The translations under genes and the position numbers were made by a program. From RGIG4097 sp045613765 (lineage in GTDB: Bacteria > Bacillota > Clostridia > Christensenellales > CAG-917): a DNA stretch of 64,000 bases. Below are positions 50,816 to 60,322 of this stretch, in pieces. Each line of letters opens with the position of its first letter. The first letter of the stretch is position 1. The stretch spans positions 6,109 to 70,108 of the forward strand of contig JAZLBO010000005.1 of the NCBI GenBank assembly GCA_045613765.1, given 5' to 3'. Under the pieces are notes generated by a model that made no database searches, was not told the origin of the DNA, and saw nothing but the letters and a program-made list of their open reading frames with translations.

Positions 50816-52705
50816 ATGGTTGATTTCAAGACAAAACTGAAAGACGTCCCCGAAAATCCCGGTGTATATCAAATGCTGGACAAGGACGGCAATATAATCT
50901 ACGTGGGCAAAGCCAAAAATCTCAAAAATAGGCTTCGTCAGTATTTCCATAACTCTGTGAAGACTGTCAAGGTTACGGCAATGTTGGACCACGTGGCAGA
51001 TTTCAGATATATAATTTGCGCAACTGAAGTTGATGCCCTTGTCACTGAAAACAATCTCATCAAAAAGCACTCCCCCCAATACAACATACTTCTCAAAGAT
51101 GACAAGTCATATCCTTTTATTCGCATAAATCTCAAGGAAGATTATCCCACCATATCCCTTGTCCGTGCCTTGAAAAATGACGGCGCAAAATATTTTGGCC
51201 CATATATGCAATCTGTCAATATCAAGGATATTTTTGATCTTATCCACTCGGCTTTCCGTGTCCGTGACTGTCACCGTGATATGACAAAACCATCTCGCCC
51301 TTGCCTTAATGCTCATCTTGATAGATGTCTTGCACCCTGCTCGGGATGTGTCAGCAAGGAAGAATATCGTGAAGAAATTATGAGAGTGGTTGGATTCTTG
51401 AAAGGCAACGATAGAGAAGTCGAAAGAGTGTTGACTGAAAAGATGCAACATTTTGCAGAAGAAGAAAACTTTGAGGTGGCTCTCAAATATAAAGAAAAAC
51501 TTGCCGTCCTTGACAAACTTGTGCGCAAGCAAGTGTCGGCATTGCCCAAGGACTTCAATCTTGACGTCTTTGCAATGGAAACCAATGGCATAAATATTGC
51601 CATCAATATGCTTGTTGTCCGTGGTGGTAAACTTGTGGGCGCAGAAAATAAAGTTTTGCAGACAGGTTTCTCACAAAGTATGATTGCAGAGCAGCCCGAC
51701 GGCATTGATCAATTTAATCGTGATGAAATTGACGATAATCTCACGTCATATCTCTATCAATTCTATTCAAACACTCTGCCTGTTTGTGATGAAATCATAA
51801 CTGACGGTGTGGCAGATAATGTCACTCTTGAAACGGCACTTTTCAACTTGGCAGGACGCAAAATTCACGTCCTATCCCCCAAACAAGGTGTGCGAAAGCA
51901 ACTCCTTGACCTTGCTCACGCCAATGCTCAAGATGCTCTTGAAAAACACGGCTCTATTGAAGAAAGAAAGGATATTCGCACCAAAGGTGCAGTGAAACAA
52001 CTGGCAGAAATCCTTGATCTTAAGATTTTGCCAAGACGAATTGAGTGCTTTGATATATCCCACGTGTCTGGCGTTGACAAGGTGTCAAGCATGGTGGTTT
52101 TTGAAGATGGCGAACCAAAGAAAAGCCATTACAGAAAGTTCAAAATCAAGACAGTTGAAGGCAACAATGACTTTGCATCAATGAAGGAAACTTTGACAAG
52201 GCGTCTTGAAAGATTGAAAAGTGCAGACGAAAGTGATGAAAGTTTTTCATCAACACCAGATCTCATTGTGGTTGACGGTGGCAAAGGGCAACTGTCTTAT
52301 GCTCTTGACGTCCTTCATACATTGGGGCTTGAATACTTGCAAATCATATCACTTGCAGAGAGAAATGAAGAAATCTTCAAAGGCACAGACCCCAAGAAAC
52401 CAGTTGTCATTTCAAAGGATTCAGTTGCTTTGCAACTGCTTCAACGAGTGAGAGATGAAGCCCACAGATTTGCAATATCATATCACAGAAACCTTCATGG
52501 CAAAAAGATGAACGAGAGTTTGCTCACAAAGGTTGATGGCATAGGCAAAAAGAAATCGGCAGAATTGCTGAAAAAGTTTGGATCCGTTGAAAATATCCGT
52601 AGGGCAACTGATGAAGAAATTGCCACTGTTGACGGCTTTTCAGTGACGGGTGCAAAGTCACTTAAAGATAAGATTGAAAAAATCCTTGCCACAAAAGAAG
52701 ATTGA
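50816..52705 (+). CDS. uvrC: UvrABC excinuclease subunit C
   Basis: 629 residues. The GIY-YIG nuclease domain is at the N-terminus (NPGVYQMLD ... NIIYVGKAKNLKNRLRQYF), a UVR motif near 203-237 (KMQHFAEEENFEVALKYKEKL), then the RNase H-like 5' nuclease domain (IECFDISHVSGV, LIVVDGGKGQLSYA) and C-terminal helix-hairpin-helix motifs (KVDGIGKKKSAELLKKFG). UvrC makes both incisions in nucleotide excision repair. No ribosome-binding site precedes the ATG and the promoter abuts it. It is a single-gene transcript. Confidence 0.95.
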   Translation: MVDFKTKLKDVPENPGVYQMLDKDGNIIYVGKAKNLKNRLRQYFHNSVKTVKVTAMLDHVADFRYIICATEVDALVTENNLIKKHSPQYNILLKDDKSYPFIRINLKEDYPTISLVRALKNDGAKYFGPYMQSVNIKDIFDLIHSAFRVRDCHRDMTKPSRPCLNAHLDRCLAPCSGCVSKEEYREEIMRVVGFLKGNDREVERVLTEKMQHFAEEENFEVALKYKEKLAVLDKLVRKQVSALPKDFNLDVFAMETNGINIAINMLVVRGGKLVGAENKVLQTGFSQSMIAEQPDGIDQFNRDEIDDNLTSYLYQFYSNTLPVCDEIITDGVADNVTLETALFNLAGRKIHVLSPKQGVRKQLLDLAHANAQDALEKHGSIEERKDIRTKGAVKQLAEILDLKILPRRIECFDISHVSGVDKVSSMVVFEDGEPKKSHYRKFKIKTVEGNNDFASMKETLTRRLERLKSADESDESFSSTPDLIVVDGGKGQLSYALDVLHTLGLEYLQIISLAERNEEIFKGTDPKKPVVISKDSVALQLLQRVRDEAHRFAISYHRNLHGKKMNESLLTKVDGIGKKKSAELLKKFGSVENIRRATDEEIATVDGFSVTGAKSLKDKIEKILATKED

Positions 52706-52772
52706 CTTCAAGTGTAAGAAGAAAGATTGGGGCACAACACCTTGTGATTGAAAAATTGCAACAAAAAACTTG

Positions 52773-52801
52773 TTGAAATCAAAGGTGGTTTTATATATAA
52801 T
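52773..52801 (+). promoter_or_regulatory. Promoter of the murB-PHP-whiA operon
   Basis: TTGAAA (52773-52778), 17-bp spacer, TATAAT (52796-52801). A leader of about 38 nt follows; it has no Shine-Dalgarno, and TACAAT (52835-52840) lies 5 nt before the ATG. Confidence 0.7.
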
Positions 52802-52845
52802 ATAAAATACGCGTCTAAAATTGTGGCTTTTGCGTACAATGTTGT

Positions 52846-53676
52846 ATGGAAATCAAATACAACGTGTCTGCAAAGAATATCACAACTTACGGTGGCAATG
52901 GCGTTTTGAAGGAATTGTGTTTTCCTGAAAACATAGACGAAGTTGTTGACCTATACGACAAAAAAGACAATATTCATATCCTTGGTGGTGGCTCAAACAC
53001 TATTATCCTTGACGGCATAAACAACGCAAACGTGGTATCTTTCAAACACCTTGATGGCATTGTCGTTGATGGGGAGAAAGTGATTGTTGGCGCAGGCGTC
53101 AGGCTTTCAAGACTGATGCGCACCGTGAGAGAATATGGCTTTGGTGGGCTTGAGTTTATGATGGGCGTGCCTGCAACAATAGGTGGGCTTGTAAAAATGA
53201 ACGCAGGCGCATTTGGGCAAGAAATCGGTGTTTATGTTAACAAAATTGTGTCATTAAGTGCCGATAATGAGATTATAGAGATTTTGCCACCATACAATTT
53301 TGGTTATCGCAAAGGGTATGACGGGGTTATACTTCAAGTTGAATTTCATCTTGAAAGAGCGGCAATAGACAAGTCTATTGAAAGAGAAAATGAATATAAA
53401 TCCTTGCGTTCACTTCGTCAACCAAAAGGGCGAAGTGCCGGCAGTGTTTTCAAAAACGTGGGACAAGGCGCAGGGTATTATATAGACAAAGCAGGGCTGA
53501 AAGGCACAATTAAAGGTGGTGCACAAATATCATCAATGCACGGCAATTTTATTGTCAATATGGGTGGTGGCAGTGCAAGTGACTATCTTTATCTTGTGAG
53601 CCTTGCCAAAGAAAAAGTTTACAATGAGTTCGGTGTGCAACTGACAGAAGAATTTAAGGTGCTTGGAGAAGTATGA
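52846..53676 (+). CDS. murB: UDP-N-acetylenolpyruvoylglucosamine reductase
   Basis: 276 residues. The FAD-binding segments VDLYDKKDNIHILGGGSNTIILDG and LEFMMGVPATIGGLVKMNAGAFGQEI, and the catalytic SAGSVFKNVGQGAGYYIDKAGLKG (Ser229 equivalent), mark the type IIb MurB that completes UDP-MurNAc for cell-wall synthesis. The ATG lacks a ribosome-binding site. The PHP gene overlaps its stop by 4 nt. In many Clostridia murB leads a rapZ-yvcK-whiA group; here rapZ and yvcK are absent. Confidence 0.94.
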   Translation: MEIKYNVSAKNITTYGGNGVLKELCFPENIDEVVDLYDKKDNIHILGGGSNTIILDGINNANVVSFKHLDGIVVDGEKVIVGAGVRLSRLMRTVREYGFGGLEFMMGVPATIGGLVKMNAGAFGQEIGVYVNKIVSLSADNEIIEILPPYNFGYRKGYDGVILQVEFHLERAAIDKSIERENEYKSLRSLRQPKGRSAGSVFKNVGQGAGYYIDKAGLKGTIKGGAQISSMHGNFIVNMGGGSASDYLYLVSLAKEKVYNEFGVQLTEEFKVLGEV

Positions 53677-54428
53677 AATTTTACGGCGACTATCACACAC
53701 ATACAAAGCAAAGTGACGGCAAGGGCAGTGTCCTTGACAATATTTTGTCTGCGCAAAATTACGGTCTTGAAGAAGTGGCAATCGCAGACCACTCATTTTC
53801 AACCCTTGCTTGCAATATGACAAGAGAAAAATTTCAACTTCAAGAAGACGAAATCGCAAGATATTATGACACTTGCGGGGATCACATCAAAGTGCTTCAC
53901 AGTGTTGAAGGCAACCTTTTGGGATTTGACGGAGATATTGACATACCTGATGACATCATTGAAAGAGTGGATATTCTCCACATAGGTTTCCATAGATTCG
54001 TTGATTTTGGCAATGCTTTCAAAAATTCCAAGTACATTTTTGTCAACGGATATGGCTCAAACAAGGCAAAAGAAAAAATCAAGGCACTAAACACTGAAGG
54101 GTATCTCAAAGCAATGGACAAATATCCCGTTGACGTCATAGTGCACCCCGGTCACCGTTGCCCCATTGATATGAAAGCAATATGTGAAAAGGCAGTTGAA
54201 AAGGGCGTATATCTTGAACTCAATGAAAAGCACGTTGAAACCCTTGAAAAAGACGCAGATATAATTGTTGAAAGTGGTGTAAAACTCATTGTTGGCTCTG
54301 ACGCTCACAAACCTGAAAGAGTGGGCAGATTTGAAAGAGTGAGCGCATTTATTGAAAAATATAACGTGCCTTTGGATAGGGTTTTCGGGCTTAATCAAAA
54401 GCCTACGTTTAAGACAAAGAAAGGATAA
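53673..54428 (+). CDS. PHP-domain phosphoesterase
   Basis: 251 residues. The metal-binding motifs of the PHP fold are DYHTHTKQSDG (residues 5-15), IADHS (about 38-42), VIVHPGHRCP and IVGSDAHKP (about 208-216). Family members hydrolyse phosphate esters such as histidinol phosphate or nucleotides. The type is common between murB and whiA in Clostridia. It shares overlaps with both neighbours and must be translated with them. The substrate is unknown. Confidence 0.9.
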   Translation: MKFYGDYHTHTKQSDGKGSVLDNILSAQNYGLEEVAIADHSFSTLACNMTREKFQLQEDEIARYYDTCGDHIKVLHSVEGNLLGFDGDIDIPDDIIERVDILHIGFHRFVDFGNAFKNSKYIFVNGYGSNKAKEKIKALNTEGYLKAMDKYPVDVIVHPGHRCPIDMKAICEKAVEKGVYLELNEKHVETLEKDADIIVESGVKLIVGSDAHKPERVGRFERVSAFIEKYNVPLDRVFGLNQKPTFKTKKG

Positions 54429-55405
54429 TGACAATGACAGAAAATACAAGTTTTAGAAATAGCGTTATAGATGAAATCATAGCGTCCCCACAAAAATCAC
54501 AGGACGAAGTTTTTGCATTTGTGTCTGCAATCGCAAAGAACGCAGGTGTTATCCTTATCAACAAAAAGCGCATCAATCTTGTGATGTCAGTGGACACCTA
54601 TGCAGTGGCAATGCACCTTGTGGAAGTGTTGAAATCTGTCTATCCCACCGAGTTTGAAATCTCTTGTGATGAAATCAAATCCGGTGCAAAGAAAGGGGAA
54701 AGAGCATACACCGTGGCAGTGCAAACGGGCTTTACAAAACAAGTCCTTGAAGACGCTTGCCTTATCAATGATGATTTGCCCGGCATAGAGATTGACGTAC
54801 CACATAAATTTGCCAAGGAATACGCCTATGCAGTTGAATATCTCAAAGGTCTTTTCCTTGCTTGTGGTGGAATATACGTCCCCTCTCTTGATGGCGAAGA
54901 AAAGAAGGATGGATACCACTTTGAATATCGTCTTGAAGATGAAGAAACTGCCAAAAGCGTCCTTCAACTTCTGGCATCATTTGGTGTCAGTGCAAAGATA
55001 AATGAAAGAGGCAATATGTGGCTTGTCTATATCAAGGACAAGGAAGAAATAGTCAAACTTCTTGGGGTTATGAACCTTGGGGATAGTGTCATTGCACTGC
55101 GCAAAATTATTGACGAAAGAGAAACTGCAAATGCACTCAATCGTGCCGTCATTTGTGAAACTGCCAACCTTGACAAAATATACGTTGCAGCATCAAAACA
55201 TCTTCTTGCCATTGGCATAATAGAGGACAGCGTAGGCCTTGACAGTCTGCCTGTTGCACTTCAAGAAACTGCAAGATGCCGTATGGAATTCCAACAAGCA
55301 TCATACGAAGAAATGGCAGATATTCTTGGGGTGAGCAAGAGTTGTTTGAACCATAGATTGCGCAAACTTGTTGAACTAGCAGAAAATATCCAAAACGAAC
55401 AATAA
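54428..55405 (+). CDS. whiA: DNA-binding protein WhiA
   Basis: 325 residues. The N-terminal two-thirds resemble a LAGLIDADG-type homing endonuclease scaffold (CLINDDLPGIEIDVPHKFAKEYAYAVEYLKGLFLACG), and the C-terminal helix-turn-helix is SYEEMADILGVSKSCLNHRLRKLVELA. WhiA controls division and chromosome-segregation genes in Gram-positives. The ATG overlaps the stop of the PHP gene by one base; ATG 54434 is an alternative. dnaE follows after 66 nt. Confidence 0.93.
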   Translation: MTMTENTSFRNSVIDEIIASPQKSQDEVFAFVSAIAKNAGVILINKKRINLVMSVDTYAVAMHLVEVLKSVYPTEFEISCDEIKSGAKKGERAYTVAVQTGFTKQVLEDACLINDDLPGIEIDVPHKFAKEYAYAVEYLKGLFLACGGIYVPSLDGEEKKDGYHFEYRLEDEETAKSVLQLLASFGVSAKINERGNMWLVYIKDKEEIVKLLGVMNLGDSVIALRKIIDERETANALNRAVICETANLDKIYVAASKHLLAIGIIEDSVGLDSLPVALQETARCRMEFQQASYEEMADILGVSKSCLNHRLRKLVELAENIQNEQ

Positions 55406-55471
55406 CGATAGTTAATGCACTCAAAACAATGAGATAAAACCTTTTATTTGGCAAAATATACGGAGAACAAA

Positions 55472-58400
55472 ATGGGAAACTTTGTACACTTACATCTTCA
55501 CAGTGAGTACAGTCTGCTTGATGGTGCAGTGCGTCTTGCACATCAAGTTTTGAAAAAGGATGATGCAGGTCATTTGAAGACCACGTCCATCTGTCCCCTT
55601 GCTGATGCATTGAAAGCAAGAGGTATGGATGCAGTGGCAATCACCGACCACGGCAATATGTATGGCGTCCACGTCTTTGTTGAAGCAATGCGCAAAAACG
55701 GAATTAAGCCTATTGTCGGCAGTGAGTTTTATGTGGCAGACAATATGTATGTCAAAAACTCTGACGTCCTTTACAAAAACTATCACCTTGTTCTTCTTGC
55801 CAAAAATATGACAGGCTACAAAAACCTTATGAAGTTGTCATCAGCATCATTTGTTGACGGCTTTTATGGAAAGCCTCGTATTGACCTTGACCTTCTTCAA
55901 AAACATACAGAAGGCTTGATTTGTTGCACTGCTTGTCTTGCAGGTGCAATCCCCAGACATCTTCTTCACGGCGACTATGAAGGGGCAAAGGAATACGCTC
56001 TCAAAATGAAGGGTATGTTTGCAGAAGGGGATTTCTATATTGAACTTCAAGACCACGCTTTGCCCGAAGAAAAGAAAGTGTTGCCTTTGCTTTATCAGTT
56101 GGCAAAGGAAATTGGTGTCAAAGTTGTTGCCACCAACGACGTCCACTATCTTGAAAAGGAAGATGCAGACATACAAGATACAATGGAATGTATCAACCTT
56201 GGCTGTAAAAAGAACGAAGTCAATAAGGCAAGATTTGAAAATGACAGTTTCTATCTCAAATCTTATGAAGAAATGAGTGACCTTTTCAAGTGGTGTCCTG
56301 AAGCAATCGCAACAACGGTTGAAATTGCAGACAAAGTTGATGGGGACTACTATGTGGTTGATGCAGGCAAAAACTACATCCCCAAATACACCAATGAAGA
56401 AATGGGGGATAGAGATACAAAGCAATATCTCCACGACATTGCTTGGGAAAAGATCAAGACAAGATATGACGAAATCACTCCCGAAATCGCAGAAAGACTT
56501 GACTACGAACTCAGTGTCATTGACGAGTGCGGTTTCAACGATTACTTCCTTATCGTTTGGGACTACGTCCACGCTGCACAACAAAAGGGTATCCCCGTAG
56601 GCCCCGGCCGTGGTAGTGGCGTTGGCAGTATTGTTGCATATTCCATTGGTATAACCGACGTTGATCCTTTGAAGTATAATCTTCTCTTTGAAAGATTTTT
56701 GTCAAAGGAAAGAGTTTCAATGCCCGACTTTGATATTGACTTCTGCTTTGTAAGACGTCCTGAAATCATTGACTATTGCGTTGAAAAGTACGGCGCAAAC
56801 AACGTATCACAAATTATCGCCTACTCAACAATGAGTGCAAAGGCTGCGTTCAAAGACGTGGCAAGAGTTTACAATATTTCATACACCGACTCAAACAACT
56901 GGGCAAAATTTATCCCCGGTGGTAAGGTTATGCTTCAAATGTGTCTTACAGAAGGCACAGATTGTTATTCTGAAGACTTCAAAATTCTCTACGAAACCAA
57001 TCCCCAAGCAAGAGAAATCATTGACGTTGCAATGAAACTTGAAGGTATGCCCCGACAGACCAGTGAACACGCTGCAGGTGTTGTTATTTGTGGAGAGCCC
57101 ATTGTCGAACACGTTGCTTTGTCAAGAAATGGCGACGATATAACCACACAATACGACAAGGTTATGATTGAGAGAATTGGTCTTCTCAAAATGGACTTTT
57201 TGGGTCTTAAAACACTGACAGACATCAGTGAGGCAATCAAATATATTAAGGAAGACAAGGGCATTGATATTGACTTCCACAAATTAGGATATGACGATCC
57301 CAAAGTTTATGAACTTATTTCATCAGGGGACTGTGTTTCAGTATTCCAACTTGAAAGTGGTGGTATGACCAAGTTTATGAACCAACTTCAACCCTCAAAC
57401 CTTGAAGACGTTATGGCAGGCATTTCAATGTATCGTCCCGGCCCTATGCAGTTTATTGATGACTTCTTGAAAGGCAAGAGAGATCCAAGTTCGGTTGTCT
57501 ATGCGCACCCCCTTCTCAAAGAAATCCTTGAAGTCACTTACGGCTGTATCGTCTATCAAGAACAAGTTATGCAAATCGCACAAAAGGTGGCAGGCTACTC
57601 ATTTGGTGGCGCAGACATTATGAGACGTGGTATTGCAAAAAAGGACTTGAAAAAACTTGAAAAGCAAAGAGAAATCTTTTTGCACGGTGGTGTCCTTGAT
57701 GGCGACAAGACCAAAAAATACGTTCCCGGTGCAATCGCAAACGGTGTTGATGAAAAAATTGCAAGCACACTTTTTGACCAAATCTTGAAGTTTGCAAGTT
57801 ATGCTTTCAACAAATCACACGCTGCAGCATACACTTTCCTTACATATCAAACTGCATATCTCAAGTGCTATTATCCTGCATATTTGATGGTGGCAGTCAT
57901 CAACAACCGTATCACAAACTCTGACGAACTCCGTCACTACGTCAACTACTTGCGCCGTCAAGGTGTCAAGATTATGGCACCTGATATCAACCGTTCAAAG
58001 AAGGTATTTTCTATTGAAGGCGACAACGTCCGTTATGGTCTTATGGGCATCAAAAACGTTGGCGAACAAGCAATGGAATACGTCCTTACAGAAAGACAAA
58101 ACGGTGGTCCTTTCAAGGATATCCGTGACTTCATTGAAAGATGCCCCGGACAAATCAACAAGCGTATGGTTGAAAGTCTTATCAAGGGTGGCGCACTTGA
58201 CTGCTTTGGCAAAACAAGAGCAACACTTATGGCATCTTATGAACGCATTATGGCAACTGTTTCCAATGATAAAAAGAGCAGTTTGACAGGTCAAATGAGT
58301 TTGTTTGATGACCTTGTTGAAGATGTGAGTATTCAATATACAGAACTTGAGGAATACCCTCTTGAACAGATCTTGGCAGACGAAAAAGAAGTCCTTGGTA

Positions 58401-59056
58401 TGTACGTCAGTGGACACCCTCTTGACAACTACAAATCACGCAAAGGGGACTTTAACTTCGAAACAAGTATGCTTTATGGTACTGATTTTGTCGAAAACGA
58501 AGAATCGGGCGAGTTCATTGATCAAGGTATGACGGTTGATCCTTCATGGAACGGAAAGCAAGTCAGCCTTGGTTGTATCGTGTCTGCATTTGAAAAGAAA
58601 TTGTCCAAAAACAACGGTCAAAAATTTGCAGTCGGCATGCTTGAGGACAAGATGGGCACAATCTCATTTAGTATGTATGCAAGAGCCTACGAGCAATACG
58701 GCGCACTTCTTGAATCTGATGCACCTATAAAGGTCTATGGACGTATTGACCTGAGAGATGAAACAGACCCCAAGGTCAACATTGACAGAATTGAAAAGTG
58801 GCAAAACAACTCAAACGAAAGTTCATCAACGGGCAAGGGAATTTTGTATGTTCTCGTCAACACTGCAACAGAACAAAAACTCATTTCTGGCGTCCTTTCA
58901 ATGTTCCCCGGTGACACCCCCGTACAAGCACAAGTCAAGCGTGACGGCAAGTCTGTGCTTATGGAATATTCCACAAAGGTTGAAGTGACGGACGAACTTT
59001 TGAAGCGTATCGGCAATATTGTTGGCGAGGCAAGAGTCAAGTACGTCAAAAAGTAA
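55472..59056 (+). CDS. dnaE: DNA polymerase III alpha subunit (DnaE)
   Basis: 1194 residues. The N-terminal PHP domain begins FVHLHLHSEYSLLDG. The polymerase core carries GRGSGVGSIVAYSIGITDVDP and the catalytic acidic motif RVSMPDFDIDFCF. The finger region includes MYRPGPMQFIDDF and FNKSHAAAYTFLTYQTAYLK. Tandem HhH motifs and an OB fold occupy the C-terminal third. This is the DnaE1/DnaE3-type replicative polymerase, not PolC. GGAGAA lies 6 nt before ATG 55472. A strong terminator follows at 59121. Confidence 0.96.
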   Translation: MGNFVHLHLHSEYSLLDGAVRLAHQVLKKDDAGHLKTTSICPLADALKARGMDAVAITDHGNMYGVHVFVEAMRKNGIKPIVGSEFYVADNMYVKNSDVLYKNYHLVLLAKNMTGYKNLMKLSSASFVDGFYGKPRIDLDLLQKHTEGLICCTACLAGAIPRHLLHGDYEGAKEYALKMKGMFAEGDFYIELQDHALPEEKKVLPLLYQLAKEIGVKVVATNDVHYLEKEDADIQDTMECINLGCKKNEVNKARFENDSFYLKSYEEMSDLFKWCPEAIATTVEIADKVDGDYYVVDAGKNYIPKYTNEEMGDRDTKQYLHDIAWEKIKTRYDEITPEIAERLDYELSVIDECGFNDYFLIVWDYVHAAQQKGIPVGPGRGSGVGSIVAYSIGITDVDPLKYNLLFERFLSKERVSMPDFDIDFCFVRRPEIIDYCVEKYGANNVSQIIAYSTMSAKAAFKDVARVYNISYTDSNNWAKFIPGGKVMLQMCLTEGTDCYSEDFKILYETNPQAREIIDVAMKLEGMPRQTSEHAAGVVICGEPIVEHVALSRNGDDITTQYDKVMIERIGLLKMDFLGLKTLTDISEAIKYIKEDKGIDIDFHKLGYDDPKVYELISSGDCVSVFQLESGGMTKFMNQLQPSNLEDVMAGISMYRPGPMQFIDDFLKGKRDPSSVVYAHPLLKEILEVTYGCIVYQEQVMQIAQKVAGYSFGGADIMRRGIAKKDLKKLEKQREIFLHGGVLDGDKTKKYVPGAIANGVDEKIASTLFDQILKFASYAFNKSHAAAYTFLTYQTAYLKCYYPAYLMVAVINNRITNSDELRHYVNYLRRQGVKIMAPDINRSKKVFSIEGDNVRYGLMGIKNVGEQAMEYVLTERQNGGPFKDIRDFIERCPGQINKRMVESLIKGGALDCFGKTRATLMASYERIMATVSNDKKSSLTGQMSLFDDLVEDVSIQYTELEEYPLEQILADEKEVLGMYVSGHPLDNYKSRKGDFNFETSMLYGTDFVENEESGEFIDQGMTVDPSWNGKQVSLGCIVSAFEKKLSKNNGQKFAVGMLEDKMGTISFSMYARAYEQYGALLESDAPIKVYGRIDLRDETDPKVNIDRIEKWQNNSNESSSTGKGILYVLVNTATEQKLISGVLSMFPGDTPVQAQVKRDGKSVLMEYSTKVEVTDELLKRIGNIVGEARVKYVKK

Positions 59057-59120
59057 ACCTTTTTGAGTGAAAAGGGGCATAAACAAAACCAAACTTACAC
59101 AAAATAAAATAGACGCATGA

Positions 59121-59153
59121 AAAAGCAGGAAAGCACAAATTCCTGCTTTTTTT
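59121..59153 (+). terminator. dnaE terminator
   Basis: AAAAGCAGGAA (59121-59131) and TTCCTGCTTTT (59140-59150), loop 8 nt, run of T continuing to 59153. Confidence 0.93.
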
Positions 59154-59177
59154 CATAAAAAGACTGTGTGTGTAATT

Positions 59178-59210
59178 TCTCTTGCATTGCAAGAGAGTAT
59201 GTGCTAAAAT
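59178..59210 (+). promoter_or_regulatory. pfkA promoter with a palindrome over the -35 box
   Basis: TTGCAT (59182-59187), 17-bp spacer, TAAAAT (59205-59210). The 19-bp palindrome TCTCTTGCAtTGCAAGAGA (59178-59196) covers the -35 box, where a bound repressor would block RNA polymerase. Confidence 0.7.
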
Positions 59211-59249
59211 ATTAGAAGTTATTATGTGGAAATCCACACAGGAGAGATT

Positions 59250-60227
59250 ATGGAATACGACAACAAAAAAATAGCAGTGCTCACCAGTGGTGGGGATGCA
59301 TCAGGTATGAACGCTTGCATCCGTGCAGTTGTACGTTATGCAATGGCACAAGGATACACGGTTTATGGCGTACGCCGTGGCTACGTTGGTCTTATTGAAG
59401 ATGACATCTTTGAAATGCAATATAGCAGTGTTTCAAATTGTGTCCATACAGGTGGCACAATCTTGCGCACAGGCAGAAGCAAAGAGTTTATGAAGACCGA
59501 AGTCATGAAGGAAGCAGTCAACAACCTTTTGAAACGTGGATGCAACCATCTCGTAGTTATCGGTGGCGACGGCTCATTTAGAGGACTCAATGAAATCCAC
59601 AAGCACACGGATATGCGAGTTATCGGCATACCTGCAACCATTGACAACGATATGGGCTACACCGATTTTACAATCGGCTTTGACACTGCTTGCAATACAG
59701 TCATTGATGCAATTCTTCGTCTTCGTGACACAATCACATCACACGATAGAATTATGATCCTTGAAGTTATGGGCAGACATTGTGGAGATATCGCAATCAA
59801 CTCTGCACTTGCAGGTGGCGCAGAATATGTGCTCGTAGGGGAAAAACCCGTTGACGTTGATGAAATCGCACAAAGTGTCAAGGAAGGTTTTGACAAGGGC
59901 AAGACTTCAACAATTATCGTTCTTGCAGAAGCACGCAATGATCTCAAAGATGCACTCATTGAAAAGGTTGGCGCAGCAACAGGCAGACGTGTTAATCACG
60001 TGTCACTTTCATACATGCAACGTGGTGGCTATCCTGCAATGGCAGACAGAGTGCTTGCATCACGCTTTGCAGTGAGAGCAGTGGAACTCATTGAAGAAGG
60101 TCAAAGTGGCAGAGTTGTCGGCATCAACGGAAACGACATCATTGACAAATCAGTGTGCGAAGCATTGAAGTGTCAAAAGAAATTTGACGATACCATCTAT
60201 GATATCGCAATGAAAATCAGCAAATAG
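59250..60227 (+). CDS. pfkA: ATP-dependent 6-phosphofructokinase
   Basis: 325 residues. AVLTSGGDASGMNACIRAVVRYA at the N-terminus, IGGDGSFRG (Gly rather than Asp at the position that selects ATP), PATIDNDMGYTDFTIGFDTA with the catalytic TID, and EVMGRHCGDIAI. These mark a bacterial ATP-PFK of glycolysis. GGAGAG lies 4 nt before ATG 59250. A second, PPi-type enzyme follows 95 nt downstream. Confidence 0.94.
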   Translation: MEYDNKKIAVLTSGGDASGMNACIRAVVRYAMAQGYTVYGVRRGYVGLIEDDIFEMQYSSVSNCVHTGGTILRTGRSKEFMKTEVMKEAVNNLLKRGCNHLVVIGGDGSFRGLNEIHKHTDMRVIGIPATIDNDMGYTDFTIGFDTACNTVIDAILRLRDTITSHDRIMILEVMGRHCGDIAINSALAGGAEYVLVGEKPVDVDEIAQSVKEGFDKGKTSTIIVLAEARNDLKDALIEKVGAATGRRVNHVSLSYMQRGGYPAMADRVLASRFAVRAVELIEEGQSGRVVGINGNDIIDKSVCEALKCQKKFDDTIYDIAMKISK

Positions 60228-60322
60228 TATCTATTGATATTGACACGGCAATTACTTGTAATTGAGTGAAGATATAAACAATCCAAATCAAAAGAAAAAC
60301 AACAAAATAGGAGATATTCAAC

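Noticed and set aside
59057..59120. Minus-strand frame downstream of dnaE
   Set aside because: Short, without start signals, and crosses the terminator.
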